From contig NZ_AP027729.1 in assembly GCF_030296575.1 (NCBI RefSeq), forward strand, positions 1,116,001-1,180,000: a stretch of DNA of 64,000 nucleotides, read 5' to 3'. Shown here in pieces: positions 55,071 through 64,000 of this stretch. The notes beneath the pieces are model-generated. The model had not been told where the DNA came from. It did not search any database and saw nothing but the letters and a program-made list of their open reading frames with translations. The DNA comes from Paraoerskovia sediminicola. Lineage in GTDB: Bacteria; Actinomycetota; Actinomycetes; Actinomycetales; Cellulomonadaceae. The stretch's first letter is position 1, and every line of letters starts with the position of its first letter. The position numbers and the translations under genes are program-made.

Positions 55071-57508
55071 TCAGCCTCGCGAGATCGTGACCGGGGTCGT
55101 CAGCACGCGACCCCGGTCCACGAACCGCGGCTCCCCGGTGATCTCGAACCGCGCCGCAGCGGGCAGGTCCTCGCTGGACCGTCCAGCGCCGAGCCCGAAC
55201 CACCCCGGCTCGACCACGCGGCGACCCTCGACCCCGGTGAACGCCGTCCGGTCCGCGTGCAGCGTGAAGGTCACCGTGGCGGCCTCCCCGGCGGCGAGCG
55301 GCACCCGGGCGAAACCGACCAGCCGCCGGACGGGCTGCACGACCTGCGCGACGTCGTCCGACAGGTAGAGCTGGACCGTCTCGACGCCGTCGCGCTCGCC
55401 GGAGTTCGCGACGCGGACGCTCGCCGTGAGCGAGCCGTCCGCCGGGACGGACGCCGCCGAGAGCTCGAGATCCTCGTACTCGAAGCGGGCGTACGAGATC
55501 CCGTGCCCGAACGGGTACAGCGGTGTCGGGTCGAGGTTCGAGACGCCGTCGCTGAAGCGCCCGAGGACGGGAGCGAGGTACGTGCCCGGCTGCCCGCCCG
55601 ACGTCCGCGGCACGCCGACCGGGAGGCGCCCGCTCGGGTTCACGGCGCCGGAGAGCACGCGGGCGATCGCCTCGCCGCCCTCCTCCCCCGGCATGAACGC
55701 CTGCACGACGGCGGCGCACCGCTCGGCGAGGCCGCCCAGCGCGTAGGGGCGCCCGGAGACGACGACGAGCACGACGGGCGTCCCGGTGGCGAGCACGGCC
55801 TCGACGAGGTCGTGCTGGAGCCCCGGCAGCCGCAGGTCCTCGGCGTCGCAGCCCTCGCCCGAGGTCCCGCGACCGAACAGCGCCGCGAGGTCCCCGACCG
55901 CGACGACCGCGACGTCGGCGTCACGGGCGGCCTCGACGGCGGCGGGGATGCCGCTCGCGTCCCGCTCGAGGACAGGCACACCGGGGGCGTACGCGATCTC
56001 CGAACCGGCGAGCTCGCCGCGCAGGGCGTCCAGGAGGGACGGGATCCCGACCCCGTCGTCCGTGCCCGGGAACCGGGACAGCACGTGGTTCGGGAACGAG
56101 TAGCAGCCGAGGAACGTCCGCGGCTCCGCCGCGCAGGGCCCGAGCAGCGCGACCCGCCGCGACTCGCCGGGGTGGTGGGAGCCGAGCGACGCGCCGCCCA
56201 GGTCGGTCGGCACGGCGCTGCGACCGAAGGGCCCGGGGCCCAGCGGCAGGGTGCCGTCGTTGGCGAGCAGCGTCACCGAGGACTCCGCGACCTCGCGGGC
56301 CAGCGCACGGTTGGCCGGCGGGTCCAGGTCGATCGGGTCGCCCGCGGCCGCAGGACCGGCCGGCACCAGCTCGGGGTCGGCGTCGAGCAGCCCGAGCTCG
56401 GCCTTCTGCGTCAGGACGCGGAGCACCGAACGGTCGACGACGGCCTCGGCGAGCTCCCCGACTCGACGAGCGGGCCCAACCGCCTGAAACCGTCGGTCTC
56501 GGGGAGCTCGACATCCATCCCGGCCTCGAGCGCCAGCGCACCTGAGCGCGCACGGTCCGCGGCGACCTTGTGCACGAGGTCCAGGAACGCGACGGCCCAG
56601 TAGTCGGAGACGACGGTGCCCTCGAAGCCCCACTCGTCGCGCAGGATCTCGGTGAGCAGCGCGTGCGACGCGCCCGCGGGGACGCCGTCGACGTCGGAGT
56701 ACGAGTTCATCACCGAGCGCACCCCGCCCTCGCGGACCGCCATCTCGAACGGTGCGAGGAGCACGTCGGCCAGCTCGCGGCGCCCGATCGAGACCGGGGC
56801 GTGGTTGCGGCCCGCGCGCGACGCCGAGTACCCGACGAAGTGCTTCAGGGTCGCGACGATCCCCGCGGACTGCAGCCCCTTCACGTACGCGGTGCCGAGG
56901 GAACCCACGAGGTACGGGTCCTCGCCGATGGTCTCCTCGACGCGTCCCCAGCGGTAGTCGCGGACGACGTCGAGCAGCGGCGAGAGGCCCTGGTGCACCC
57001 CGACGGAGCGCATGTCGCGGCCGATCGTCGCGGCCATCCGCTCGATCAGCGCGGGGTCCCAGGTCGCGCCCCACGCGATCGCCGCGGGGTAGACCGTGGC
57101 CCCGTAGGTGGTGAACCCGGTCAGACACTCCTCGTGCAGGATCGCCGGGATCCCGTGCGGCGCGTGGTCGATCAGGTGGCGCTGGACCCGCCGGACCTCC
57201 GCGACGCCGTCCGACGCCTCGACCTTGCTGGTGCCGAAGACCCGGGTGACGTGGCCGAGGCCGCGCGCGGCGGCGTCCTCGAAGGTGCCGCGGTCGGCGG
57301 CGAAGACGTGCTCCATCGGGGCCACGTCGCCCGGCTCGTCCGCCGCTCCGGTGTCCGCCGCGATCGAGTCGGGGCCGCTCGCCTCCTGCTGCCAGTAGCT
57401 GCCGAGCTGGGCGAGCTTCTCGTCGAGGGTCAGGACGGACAGGAGGGCGCGGGCGCGGTCGCCCGGGGTCGCCGTGGTGTCGTGCCAGGGCATCGGGTCA
57501 CGGGTCAT
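55071..57508 (-). CDS. GH3 beta-glucosidase (one frame break)
   Basis: About 812 residues with no signal peptide. The (beta/alpha)8 domain has KH at 222-223 (ATLKHFVGYS) and the nucleophile D302 in GTVVSDYWAV. An alpha/beta sandwich (SVTLLANDGTLPL) and a C-terminal fibronectin-like domain (FGHGISYARFEYEDLEL) follow. The frame breaks in the C run 56456-56459; one added base restores LVESGELAEAVVDRSVLRVL. The type is exo-acting beta-glucosidase or beta-xylosidase. In this setting it could process oligosaccharides released by the secreted glucanases. Confidence 0.93.
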
Positions 57509-57533
57509 GGCCCCAGTCTCGCGCGCGTGAGGG

Positions 57534-57833
57534 TCAGGCCGCTGCGGCGCGCCGCATCCGCCGGGCGACCAGCCGCCGCTCCGCCACCGTCCGACCACCC
57601 CACACGCCACCCTCACGGGTGAACGTGAGTCCGTAGGCGTCGCACTGCTCCAGGGCCGGGCAGCCCACGCAGCGGCGTGCCGCCTGCACCTGGTCGTCCG
57701 GGTCCTCGGAGATCCAGACGGTCGAGCTCGTGATCGGCCCGGCACGGCACGGGATCCGCGATCCCGTGCCCTCCAGGCGGTCGAGGGTCTCCATCAGCGA
57801 GGCGTGCGCCTCGTCGCGTCCGATCTGCACCAC
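57534..57833 (-). CDS. WhiB-like Fe-S regulator
   Basis: A 99-residue Wbl protein. Four cysteines (C29, C55, C58, C64) in C-x25-C-x2-C-x5-C spacing bind a 4Fe-4S cluster, and GGVWGG is the conserved turn before the basic C-terminal helix (RRLVARRMRR). Start choice is uncertain: GTG at 57831-57833 has GGAGG 5 bases upstream, and GTG at 57828-57830 is equally placed. It lies 25 bases upstream of the GH3 gene on the same strand. Such proteins sense redox or nitric oxide; the target is not shown. Confidence 0.88.
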   Translation of the reverse strand: MVQIGRDEAHASLMETLDRLEGTGSRIPCRAGPITSSTVWISEDPDDQVQAARRCVGCPALEQCDAYGLTFTREGGVWGGRTVAERRLVARRMRRAAAA

Positions 57834-58024
57834 TGCCACCTCCGTCGCCTCGTCCCGTGCAGGGTCCTCGTGCTCCCCGACGGACCGGCCCGCACGGCCG
57901 GTACCTGTGGTTCGGAGCCGACCCCCGCTCCGGATGCACCAGACGTCACAAAGTTTCCGCGCGGGTCCGTGCCTGCTGGCGATACCGTTGGACGACCGCA
58001 CCACACGAACCGGAGGAATCCCCC

Positions 58025-58603
58025 GTGACCCACGTCGTGCTCTTCCACCACGCCCAGGGGCTCACCGCAGGGGTGCGAGCCTTCGCCGCACGCCTCGAGG
58101 CCGCCGGGCACCGCGTCAGTCTGCCCGACCTGTACGAGGGCAAGACCTTCGACTCGCTCGAGGCCGGCATCGAGAACGCGAGCCGGATCGGCTTCTCGAC
58201 CATCGTCGAGCGCGGCCGCGAAGCGGCGGAGAACATCGAGGACGACGTCGTCTACGCCGGCTTCTCCCTCGGCGCCATGCCCGCGCAGATGCTCGCCCAG
58301 TCCATGCCGGACGCCCAGGGCGCGCTGCTGTTCCACGCCTGCATCACGCCGTCCGACCTCGGGTCGTCGTGGCCCGTGGGCGTCCCCGTCCAGGTGCACG
58401 GCGCGGAGGACGACGAGCTGTTCGTCGAGGAGGGCGACCTCGACGCCGCCCGCGAGCTGGTCGAGACGGTCGACACGGCTGAGCTGTTCCTCTACCCGGG
58501 CGACGGCCACCTGTTCACCGACTCGAGCCTGCCCGAGTACGACGCCGACGCGACGGCCCTCGTGGAAGAACGAGTGCTGGCGTTCCTCGCGAGCATCCCG
58601 TGA
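58025..58603 (+). CDS. Dienelactone hydrolase family protein
   Basis: A 192-residue alpha/beta hydrolase. The nucleophile elbow GFSLG has Ser in place of the Cys typical of dienelactone hydrolases, the Asp sits near GAEDDELF, and H in GDGHLFTD completes the triad. The N-terminal FHHAQGLTAGVRAFA provides the oxyanion loop. The GTG start gives family length. The stop overlaps the AI-2E-family gene start (GTGA), so these form an operon with the HAD gene behind. Actual substrates are probably esters or thioesters. Confidence 0.88.
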   Translation: MTHVVLFHHAQGLTAGVRAFAARLEAAGHRVSLPDLYEGKTFDSLEAGIENASRIGFSTIVERGREAAENIEDDVVYAGFSLGAMPAQMLAQSMPDAQGALLFHACITPSDLGSSWPVGVPVQVHGAEDDELFVEEGDLDAARELVETVDTAELFLYPGDGHLFTDSSLPEYDADATALVEERVLAFLASIP

Positions 58604-59783
58604 CCGACGCCCCGCCGGCGCCACGGCCCGCAGCCTCCGGCGTGCGCCGGACCGGCGCGACGGCGTGGGCGCTCGTCGGGATCGCGCTCGCGGCGACGAT
58701 CACCTGGGCGGCGCTCGGCGCCGTGTCCGGCCTCGTCGTGCCGCTCGTCCTCGCGGCCGTCATCGGGATCCTGCTGCACCCGGTCGTCGAGGCGCTGGCG
58801 CGCCGCCGGGTGCCGCGCGGAGTCGGAGCGAGCGCGGTGCTCGTCGGCCTGATCGGTGTCCTCGTGCTGGCCGTGTGGGTCACGATCGTCGGCGTCGCGG
58901 ACCAGGGTGCCGACATCGCCGCGAAACTCAGCTCGGGACTGCTGACCCTCGAGGACCAGCTCGCCGGCACCGACCTGTCCGACCTCGACCTGGGCGGCTC
59001 GGTCTCCGGCATGGTCGGCGGGCTCGCCGGGTTCTTCGGCAGCGCGTTCTCGAGCGCCGCCGCCTTCGTCGCGGGCTCGTTCGTCGCAACCTTCTTCCTC
59101 TACTTCATGCTGGTCGACTGGGCCCGCATCGAGGCCTGGCTGGGCAGCAAGCTCCAGGTCGGTTCCACCCCGGGACCGAGATCGTCGACGAGTCCGCGAC
59201 GACGCTCCGCCGCTACTTCGGGGCCATCACGTCGTCGAGCCTCGTGACCGCCGTGCTCATCGGGATCGGCGCGGCGGTCCTGGACGTGCCGCTCGTCATG
59301 GCGATCGCGCTCGTCACCTTCGTGACCTCGTACATCCCCTACCTGGGCGCGATCTTCTCGGCGGCGTTCGCGGTGCTCATCGCGCTCGGGGCCCAGGGCA
59401 CGACCGAGGCACTGATCCTGCTCGTGATCATCCTCGTCGTGCAGAACGTCGTGCAGACGCTCGTCCTGACCAAGCTCACCAGCGACCGGCTCCGGCTGCA
59501 CCCGATCGTCAACCTCGGGTCCACGATCGTCGGCGCGGCCGTCGCCGGCCTCCTCGGCGCGACGCTCTCGGCGCCCGTGACGGTCATCGTCCTCGACGTG
59601 CTCAAGCACCGGCGCGAGGGCCTCGCCACGGGCGCGGCGCCCCGAGCGTCGGACGGCGCGGCTCGCCTCACCGAGGCGGGCGGCGGTCCGCCCTCGGCGC
59701 CCGCACCCACGCCCGCACGGACCTCCGCGCCCAGCTCCACACCCGGCTCCACGCCCAGTTCCACACCCGAGGAGTCGGCATGA
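58600..59783 (+). CDS. AI-2E family transporter (one frame break)
   Basis: About 394 residues. N-terminal helices (LVVPLVLAAVIGILLHPVVEALARRRVPR) and the later FVTSYIPYLGAIFSAAFAVLIALG and LRLHPIVNLGSTIVGAAVAGLLGA match the AI-2E/YdiK/PerM family. Its C-terminal tail is Pro/Ser/Thr-rich. The frame breaks in the C run 59168-59171; one added base restores VPPGTEIVDESATTLRRYFG-like reading. Members export small molecules or ions (some act as Na+/H+ antiporters); the quorum-signal role is not general. Confidence 0.87.
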
Positions 59784-60448
59784 CCTCCGCACCCGCGCTC
59801 GTCGTCCTCGACGTGAACGAGACCCTCAGCGACATGTCCGCCATGCCCGCGGCCTTCGAGGCCGAGGGCGCGCCGGGGCACCTCGCACCCCAGTGGTTCG
59901 CGCAGATCCTCCGGGACGGGTTCGCGCTCGCCGCCGCGGGGTCGAGCGCGACGTTCGCCGACCTCGCCCAGCAGTCGCTGCGCGCCGTGCTCGCGGGCGC
60001 GGGTCCCAGCGACGACGGCGCCGTGGACCGGATCATGGCGGCGTTCACCTCGCTCGGCACGCACCCCGACGTCGCGCCGGGCCTGCGGGCGCTGCGCGCG
60101 CTCGGTGTCCGCGTCGTCACGCTGAGCAACGGCGCCACCTCGGTCGCCGACGACCTGCTGATGCGGGCCGGGGTCCGCGACCTCGTCGAGAAGCTCCTGA
60201 CCGTGGAGGACGCCGAGCGGTGGAAGCCCGCGCCCGAGTCGTACGCCTACGCCCTGGCGCGCTGCGACGTCCGACCCGACGACGCGATGCTCGTGGCCGC
60301 CCACCCGTGGGACGTCGACGGCGCGGCCCGCGCCGGCCTGCGCACCGCGTGGATCGACCGGCAAGGCGCCACCTACCCCGGCACGTTCACCGCACCCGAG
60401 GTCACGGCGCGGTCCCTGACCGACCTCGCGGAGCAGCTGTCCGGCTGA
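59780..60448 (+). CDS. Haloacid dehalogenase-like hydrolase (type II 2-haloacid dehalogenase-like)
   Basis: A 222-residue HAD protein. Motif I is VLDVNETLSD (nucleophile Asp; the second motif Asp is replaced by Glu, as in haloacid dehalogenases), motif II is VVTLSNGA, motif III is WKPAPESYAYA, and motif IV is LVAAHPWDVDGAARAGL. The DVNETL start and HPWDVDGAA are specific to L-2-haloacid dehalogenase-like enzymes. The ATG overlaps the AI-2E stop (ATGA). Real substrates may not be haloacids. Confidence 0.9.
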   Translation: MTSAPALVVLDVNETLSDMSAMPAAFEAEGAPGHLAPQWFAQILRDGFALAAAGSSATFADLAQQSLRAVLAGAGPSDDGAVDRIMAAFTSLGTHPDVAPGLRALRALGVRVVTLSNGATSVADDLLMRAGVRDLVEKLLTVEDAERWKPAPESYAYALARCDVRPDDAMLVAAHPWDVDGAARAGLRTAWIDRQGATYPGTFTAPEVTARSLTDLAEQLSG

Positions 60449-60554
60449 GCGGCGCGGGCTGAGCGGGGCCCCGAGCCGCCTGCCGACCCGAGCCGATGAC
60501 CGGCCCGGGGCGCCTACCGACCCGAGCCGGGGCCGAGCCCGCGGACCGGTCCGC

Positions 60555-61820
60555 TCAGACCGCGTCCCGGACGATCGGGCACGTCATGCAGTGGCCGCCG
60601 CCGCGACCGCGGCCGAGCTCGGCGCCCACGATCTCGAGCACCTCGACGCCGGCCTTGCGCAGCAGGTCGTTCGTCTGCGTGTTGCGGTCGTACGCCACCA
60701 CGACACCGGGCTCGAGCGCGACGAGGTTGTTGCCCGAGTCCCACTGCTGACGCTCCGTCGCGTAGACGTCGCCGCCGGTCTCGATGACGTTGAGCTTCGG
60801 CAGCCCGATGGACTGCGCGACGACGTCCGTGAACGGCGCCTTCTCCTGGCGCACGTCCACGCCGCCGGAGCCGTCCGGGCGGAGCGAGAAGGGCACGATC
60901 CCGTCGACGATCGCCGGGTACGCCGTGGCGACGTCGACGTCCGCGAACGTGAACACGGTGTCGAGGTGCATGGCCGCGCGGAGCTTGGGCATGCCGGCGA
61001 CGACGACGCGCTCGGCGGCGCCCCGCTCGAACAGCGATCGCGCGACCTGGCTGATCGCCTGGCGGGACGTGCGCTCCGACATCCCCATGAGGACCACGCC
61101 GTTGCCGATGGGCATGATGTCGCCGCCCTCGAACGTGGCCATGCCCCAGTCCTGCTCCGGGTCGCCCCACCACACCTCGACGCCCGGTTCCGCGAAGTAC
61201 GGGTGGAACGAGTAGATCGCCTTCATGACGAGGGTCTCGTCGTGGCGCGCGGGCCAGTAGAGCGGGTTGAGGGTCACGCCGCCGTAGACCCAGCAGGTCG
61301 TGTCGCGCGTGTAGAGCGTGTTCGGCAGCGGCGGCATCAGGTAGTCACGCATGCCGGACGCCTCGCGGACCAGCGCCATGTAAGGGCTGCGGAACTCCGG
61401 CGGGAGGTCGGACGTCGAGAGCCCGCCGATCACGAGCCTCGCCAGCTCGCGGGAGTCGAGCCCGTCGAGGTACGCCCGGGTGTCGTCGACGAGCCCGTGA
61501 CCCACCGTGTTGGGGACGATCTTGCGGTCGAGGAGCCAGGCGCGCGCGTGCGGGAGGTCGAGCACGTCCGCGAGGAGCGCGTGGAGCTCGAGCACCTCGA
61601 TGCCGCGCTCCTGCATGACGCCGACGAACTGCTGGTGGTCGCGCAGCGCGTTCTGCACCCACATCACGTCGTCGAAGAGCAGGTCGTCGCAGTTCGACGG
61701 GGTAAGTCTGCTGTGCGCGAGCCCGGGGCTGCACACCAGGACCGTGCGGAGCCGCCCGACCTCCGAGTGCACGCCCAACGGCCGGACCGCGCCGTGCGTG
61801 ACTGCTGCCTGCTGCTCCAT
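60555..61820 (-). CDS. arcA: Arginine deiminase
   Basis: A 421-residue enzyme that converts L-arginine to citrulline and ammonia. Family motifs are [32 protein letters not shown] substrate loop, MHLDTVFTF with the catalytic His and Asp, and the catalytic Cys C411 in [20 protein letters not shown] lies 6 bases before the ATG. Neither ornithine carbamoyltransferase nor carbamate kinase follows, so the ADI pathway is not assembled here; the enzyme may serve acid resistance or another use. Confidence 0.95.
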   Translation of the reverse strand: MEQQAAVTHGAVRPLGVHSEVGRLRTVLVCSPGLAHSRLTPSNCDDLLFDDVMWVQNALRDHQQFVGVMQERGIEVLELHALLADVLDLPHARAWLLDRKIVPNTVGHGLVDDTRAYLDGLDSRELARLVIGGLSTSDLPPEFRSPYMALVREASGMRDYLMPPLPNTLYTRDTTCWVYGGVTLNPLYWPARHDETLVMKAIYSFHPYFAEPGVEVWWGDPEQDWGMATFEGGDIMPIGNGVVLMGMSERTSRQAISQVARSLFERGAAERVVVAGMPKLRAAMHLDTVFTFADVDVATAYPAIVDGIVPFSLRPDGSGGVDVRQEKAPFTDVVAQSIGLPKLNVIETGGDVYATERQQWDSGNNLVALEPGVVVAYDRNTQTNDLLRKAGVEVLEIVGAELGRGRGGGHCMTCPIVRDAV

Positions 61821-62363
61821 CAAGACTCCTCCGCCGGGTAGGCACCCCGGGTCGTTCGTCGCAGCGCCGGTCCGGCGCCGCCGGGACCCGGCCACGGAGC
61901 CGACTCTTCCACGGGCGGCGACGGGACGCTATCGCCGCGCCGGAGCGCGGCCTCGTGACGGGCGGTCGACCCGCGCCGGGAGCCGGGACCTACGGCGGGT
62001 GAGGTGACCGGCCGGCCCGCGGACGCCGTCCGACACTGCGGCAGGTGCCCTGCCCCGCGCCCTGCCCCGCGCCCTGTCCCGCGCTGCATCACCCGCTGTG
62101 TCACCCGCTGTGTCACCCGCCGTGTCCCGTACGACGCCCGCACGCCTTTCGCTCGATGCAAAAAACAGACAGCATGATGTAACAACTTGGCAGCACGTCT
62201 TGTGAATCCTCGCAGCGCGCCCTACTGTCGGACGCGTCCGGGCAGCGTCGCCAAGGGCTGCCGGGGCCTGACAGGTCACAGTTCCACCCGATCCACCACG
62301 AGCTCGACCACCAGACAGACCACAGATCGACCCCAGCGAACGACGAGAGAAGACGAGTCGACG
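61821..62363. other. Intergenic region with tandem repeats and a promoter-like AT tract
   Basis: This 543-base gap holds a run of 12-bp tandem repeats (62048-62131), followed by an AT-rich stretch (GATGCAAAAAACAGACAG) and the presumed promoter and leader of the downstream glucanase. A minus-strand open frame of 121 codons covers the repeats but has no family-like sequence, so no gene is called. Confidence 0.5.
62048..62131. repeat. Two adjacent 12-bp tandem repeat arrays
   Basis: CCCTGCCCCGCG is repeated three times (62048-62083, with one C-to-T change in the third unit). It is followed directly by about four units of CTGTGTCACCCG (62084-62131, first unit CTGCATCACCCG, last one degenerate). 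Both arrays share the 12-bp period. Confidence 0.8.
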
Positions 62364-64000
62364 ATGACGCGTACAGCCTCCCCGACCGCGCCCGCGCGGC
62401 GCCGACGGTCCGCACCACCCACCCGCACCCCCTCGAGAGCCTCGAGAGCCCTGGCGGCCACGTCCGCCGTCGCCGCGACGCTCGCGCTCGTCGCGACGAC
62501 CGGCGGAGCCGCCGCCGCGAACGGCTGGGGCCGGCCGTCGCCGGCCGACGACCCGGTCGTGACCCGCGCAGCCCTCGACCCCTCGCTCGTGGAGGGGCGC
62601 GGCGCCGACGTCGCGTTCGTCGAGCAGGAGGCCGAGAACGTCGCGACGAACGGAACGGTGATCACGTCACGCGAGGCGTACGACCTCGCCGCCGAGGCCT
62701 CCGGACGCTCCGCCGTCCAGCTCGAGCGGGGCCAGCACATCGACTTCACGCTCCCCGAGGCGGCGAACGCCATCACGGTGCGCTACTCGATCCCCGACGC
62801 CCCCGGCGGCGGCGGGATCACCTCGGAGCTCAAGGTCAAGGTCGACCGCGGCCACACCAAGACGATGGACCTCACGTCCGAGTACTCGTGGCTGTACAAC
62901 CAGTACCAGTTCTCGAACGACCCCGAGGCGCAGCTGCTGCACCCCGACTGGTGGGTCGTCGAGTGCGACGGCGGCGACGCGGACACCGGGTGCGACCCCG
63001 CGACGCGCGAGGTGACCACCCCGTTCCGGCCGATGCACTTCTACGACGAGCAGCGGCTCCACCTGGGTCGCACGTACGCGGCCGGCTCGACGGTGCGGCT
63101 CGAGGTGCCGAAGAACGCGAAGGCCGACGTCACCACGATCGACCTCCTCGACTCCGAGAAGGTCGCCAAGCCGCACGTCGAGTGGAAGGCCGCGAACGTC
63201 CTGCTGTTCGGCGCCGACCCGCGCGGCAAGAAGGACTCCGCGCCCGCGCTGGACAAGGCGATCGCCTGGGCCAAGAAGAAGGGCCTGCCGGTCTACGTGC
63301 CGCCGGGCGAGTACCGCGTGGACCGGCACATCATCGTCGACGACGTCACGATCATCGGTGCCGGGAACTGGTGGACGACGTTCAAGGGCAGCGAGGTCGC
63401 CCTCGACGAGCCGAGCGACGACGGCTCGGTGCACACCGGCGTCGGCTTCTACGGCAAGTGGGCCGAGGACGGCGGCAGCAGCGACGTCCACCTCTCCGGC
63501 TTCGCGATCCAGGGCGACGTGCGCGAGCGCATCGACACCGACCAGGTCAACGGCATCGGCGGGGCATTCGACGACTCGTCGTTCACGGACCTGTACATCC
63601 AGCACACCAAGGTCGGCCTCTGGCTCGACGGTCCGATGGACAACGTCACCATCAAGGACAACATCGTCGTCGACCAGATCGCCGACGGCATGAACTTCCA
63701 CCTCGGCGTCACCAACTCGGAGGCGAGCAACAACTTCTTCCGCAACACCGGTGACGACGCGATGGCGATGTGGTCGGAGGCCGGCGACGACAACCCGGCG
63801 AACGCGAACAACACGTTCAGCCACAACACCGTCCAGACCCCGACGCTCGCCAACGGCATCGCGATCTACGGCGGCGAGAACACCACCGTGGCGAACAACC
63901 TCGTCGCCGACCCGATCCGGGAGGGCTCCGGCCTGCACGCCGGTGCCCGCTTCGGCGCCACTCCGTTCGAGGGCACGCTCGACTTCACCGACAACTCGGT
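62364..64000 (+). CDS. Secreted GH87-type alpha-1,3-glucanase (mycodextranase), 3' end missing
   Basis: An N-terminal fragment of 545 residues with no stop before the window edge. The signal peptide is long and Arg/Pro-rich, ending in GGAAAANGWG at about residue 53. A galactose-binding-like beta domain (about 60-260) precedes a right-handed beta-helix. That region contains LLFGADPRGKKDSAPALDKAIAWAKKKGLPVYVPPGEYRV (pectate-lyase-3-like start), HIIVDDVTIIGAGNWW, VNGIGGAFDDSSFTDLYIQHTKVGLWLDG and NTGDDAMAMWSEA. These match GH87 alpha-1,3-glucanases, which attack fungal wall alpha-glucan. The TGDDAMAMWS aspartates lie in the expected active-site rung. Other beta-helix folds are possible but less likely. 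Confidence 0.85.
   Translation, partial: MTRTASPTAPARRRRSAPPTRTPSRASRALAATSAVAATLALVATTGGAAAANGWGRPSPADDPVVTRAALDPSLVEGRGADVAFVEQEAENVATNGTVITSREAYDLAAEASGRSAVQLERGQHIDFTLPEAANAITVRYSIPDAPGGGGITSELKVKVDRGHTKTMDLTSEYSWLYNQYQFSNDPEAQLLHPDWWVVECDGGDADTGCDPATREVTTPFRPMHFYDEQRLHLGRTYAAGSTVRLEVPKNAKADVTTIDLLDSEKVAKPHVEWKAANVLLFGADPRGKKDSAPALDKAIAWAKKKGLPVYVPPGEYRVDRHIIVDDVTIIGAGNWWTTFKGSEVALDEPSDDGSVHTGVGFYGKWAEDGGSSDVHLSGFAIQGDVRERIDTDQVNGIGGAFDDSSFTDLYIQHTKVGLWLDGPMDNVTIKDNIVVDQIADGMNFHLGVTNSEASNNFFRNTGDDAMAMWSEAGDDNPANANNTFSHNTVQTPTLANGIAIYGGENTTVANNLVADPIREGSGLHAGARFGATPFEGTLDFTDNS

Noticed and set aside
1726..59783. Programmed frameshifting as an explanation for the broken genes
   Set aside because: The breaks affect many unrelated families that are normally read in one frame, and no slippery heptamer plus downstream structure recurs.
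61820..62185. Minus-strand open frame across the 12-bp repeats upstream of arcA
   Set aside because: The repeats give only a low-complexity RVTQ-type run, there is no ribosome site and it runs into the arcA start.
1..64000. CRISPR arrays, tRNA or rRNA genes, insertion sequences, prophage genes
   Set aside because: No regularly spaced repeats, cloverleaf-like sequences with a TTCGA loop, transposases, integrases or structural phage genes were found on reading both strands.

Overview
The window is high-GC DNA (roughly 70% or more by eye) with dense, often overlapping genes, many GTG starts and ATGA/GTGA stop-start overlaps. LacI, GntR, LysR, MmyB-type and WhiB regulators, an LAxTG wall-anchored protein and secreted glycoside hydrolases with actinobacterial-type linkers point to an actinomycete. 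A Micrococcales genus of the Cellulosimicrobium/Promicromonospora type is the best guess, by inference only. No rRNA, tRNA, CRISPR array, insertion sequence or prophage was found.

Layout. 1-3.7 kb: two secreted GH18 chitinases with CBM5/12 modules, the first cut by the window edge. 3.7-7.9 kb: MFS exporter plus quinone oxidoreductase, and an SDR divergent from a LysR regulator. 7.9-19.1 kb: a sugar locus with a LacI regulator, a CUT1 ABC importer and two GH42 beta-galactosidases on the minus strand. Divergent from it are an SDR dehydrogenase and a mannonate/sugar-acid dehydratase, and twin 14-bp palindromes sit in the shared promoter. 19.1-23.3 kb: an iron-siderophore ABC importer with a DtxR/IdeR-like box. 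23.3-28.5 kb: an aldo/keto reductase divergent from an MmyB-type regulator, then a GbsR/MarR-type regulator with an ABC exporter under a perfect 36-bp dyad. 28.6-31.1 kb: methyltransferase, MFS and GntR operon with a tandem operator. 31.2-33.9 kb: a wall-anchored DUF5979 surface protein. 34.4-39.7 kb: MFS exporter, a two-component system, and a divergent FtsX/LolD-type ABC pair. 39.7-47.3 kb: an unrecognised protein, CPA1 antiporter, uridine-kinase-like protein with a degenerate P-loop, DedA protein, a coupled metallo-hydrolase/nuclease pair and a methyltransferase. 47.4-49.5 kb: an XRE regulator, ImmA/IrrE-type metalloprotease and MAB_1171c/DUF6545 membrane protein operon, the best candidate here for a poorly described system. 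49.6-57.5 kb: small Cys-rich protein, FAS1 protein, LacI regulator divergent from a GH30 enzyme, two DUF proteins and a GH3 beta-glucosidase. 57.5-61.8 kb: WhiB-like protein, a dienelactone hydrolase/AI-2E/HAD operon and arginine deiminase. 62.4 kb to the end: a secreted GH87-type alpha-1,3-glucanase, open at the window edge.

Together the chitinases, GH30, GH3 and GH87 enzymes and the surface protein suggest a saprophyte attacking fungal or plant cell-wall glucans, with locally regulated sugar uptake.

A major caveat is that seventeen genes contain eighteen frame breaks. In seventeen of the eighteen, restoring one base in a short G/C run rejoins a full-length conserved protein, so these look like assembly errors rather than real pseudogenes. 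Broken genes are therefore given as single CDS spans with the break position noted.
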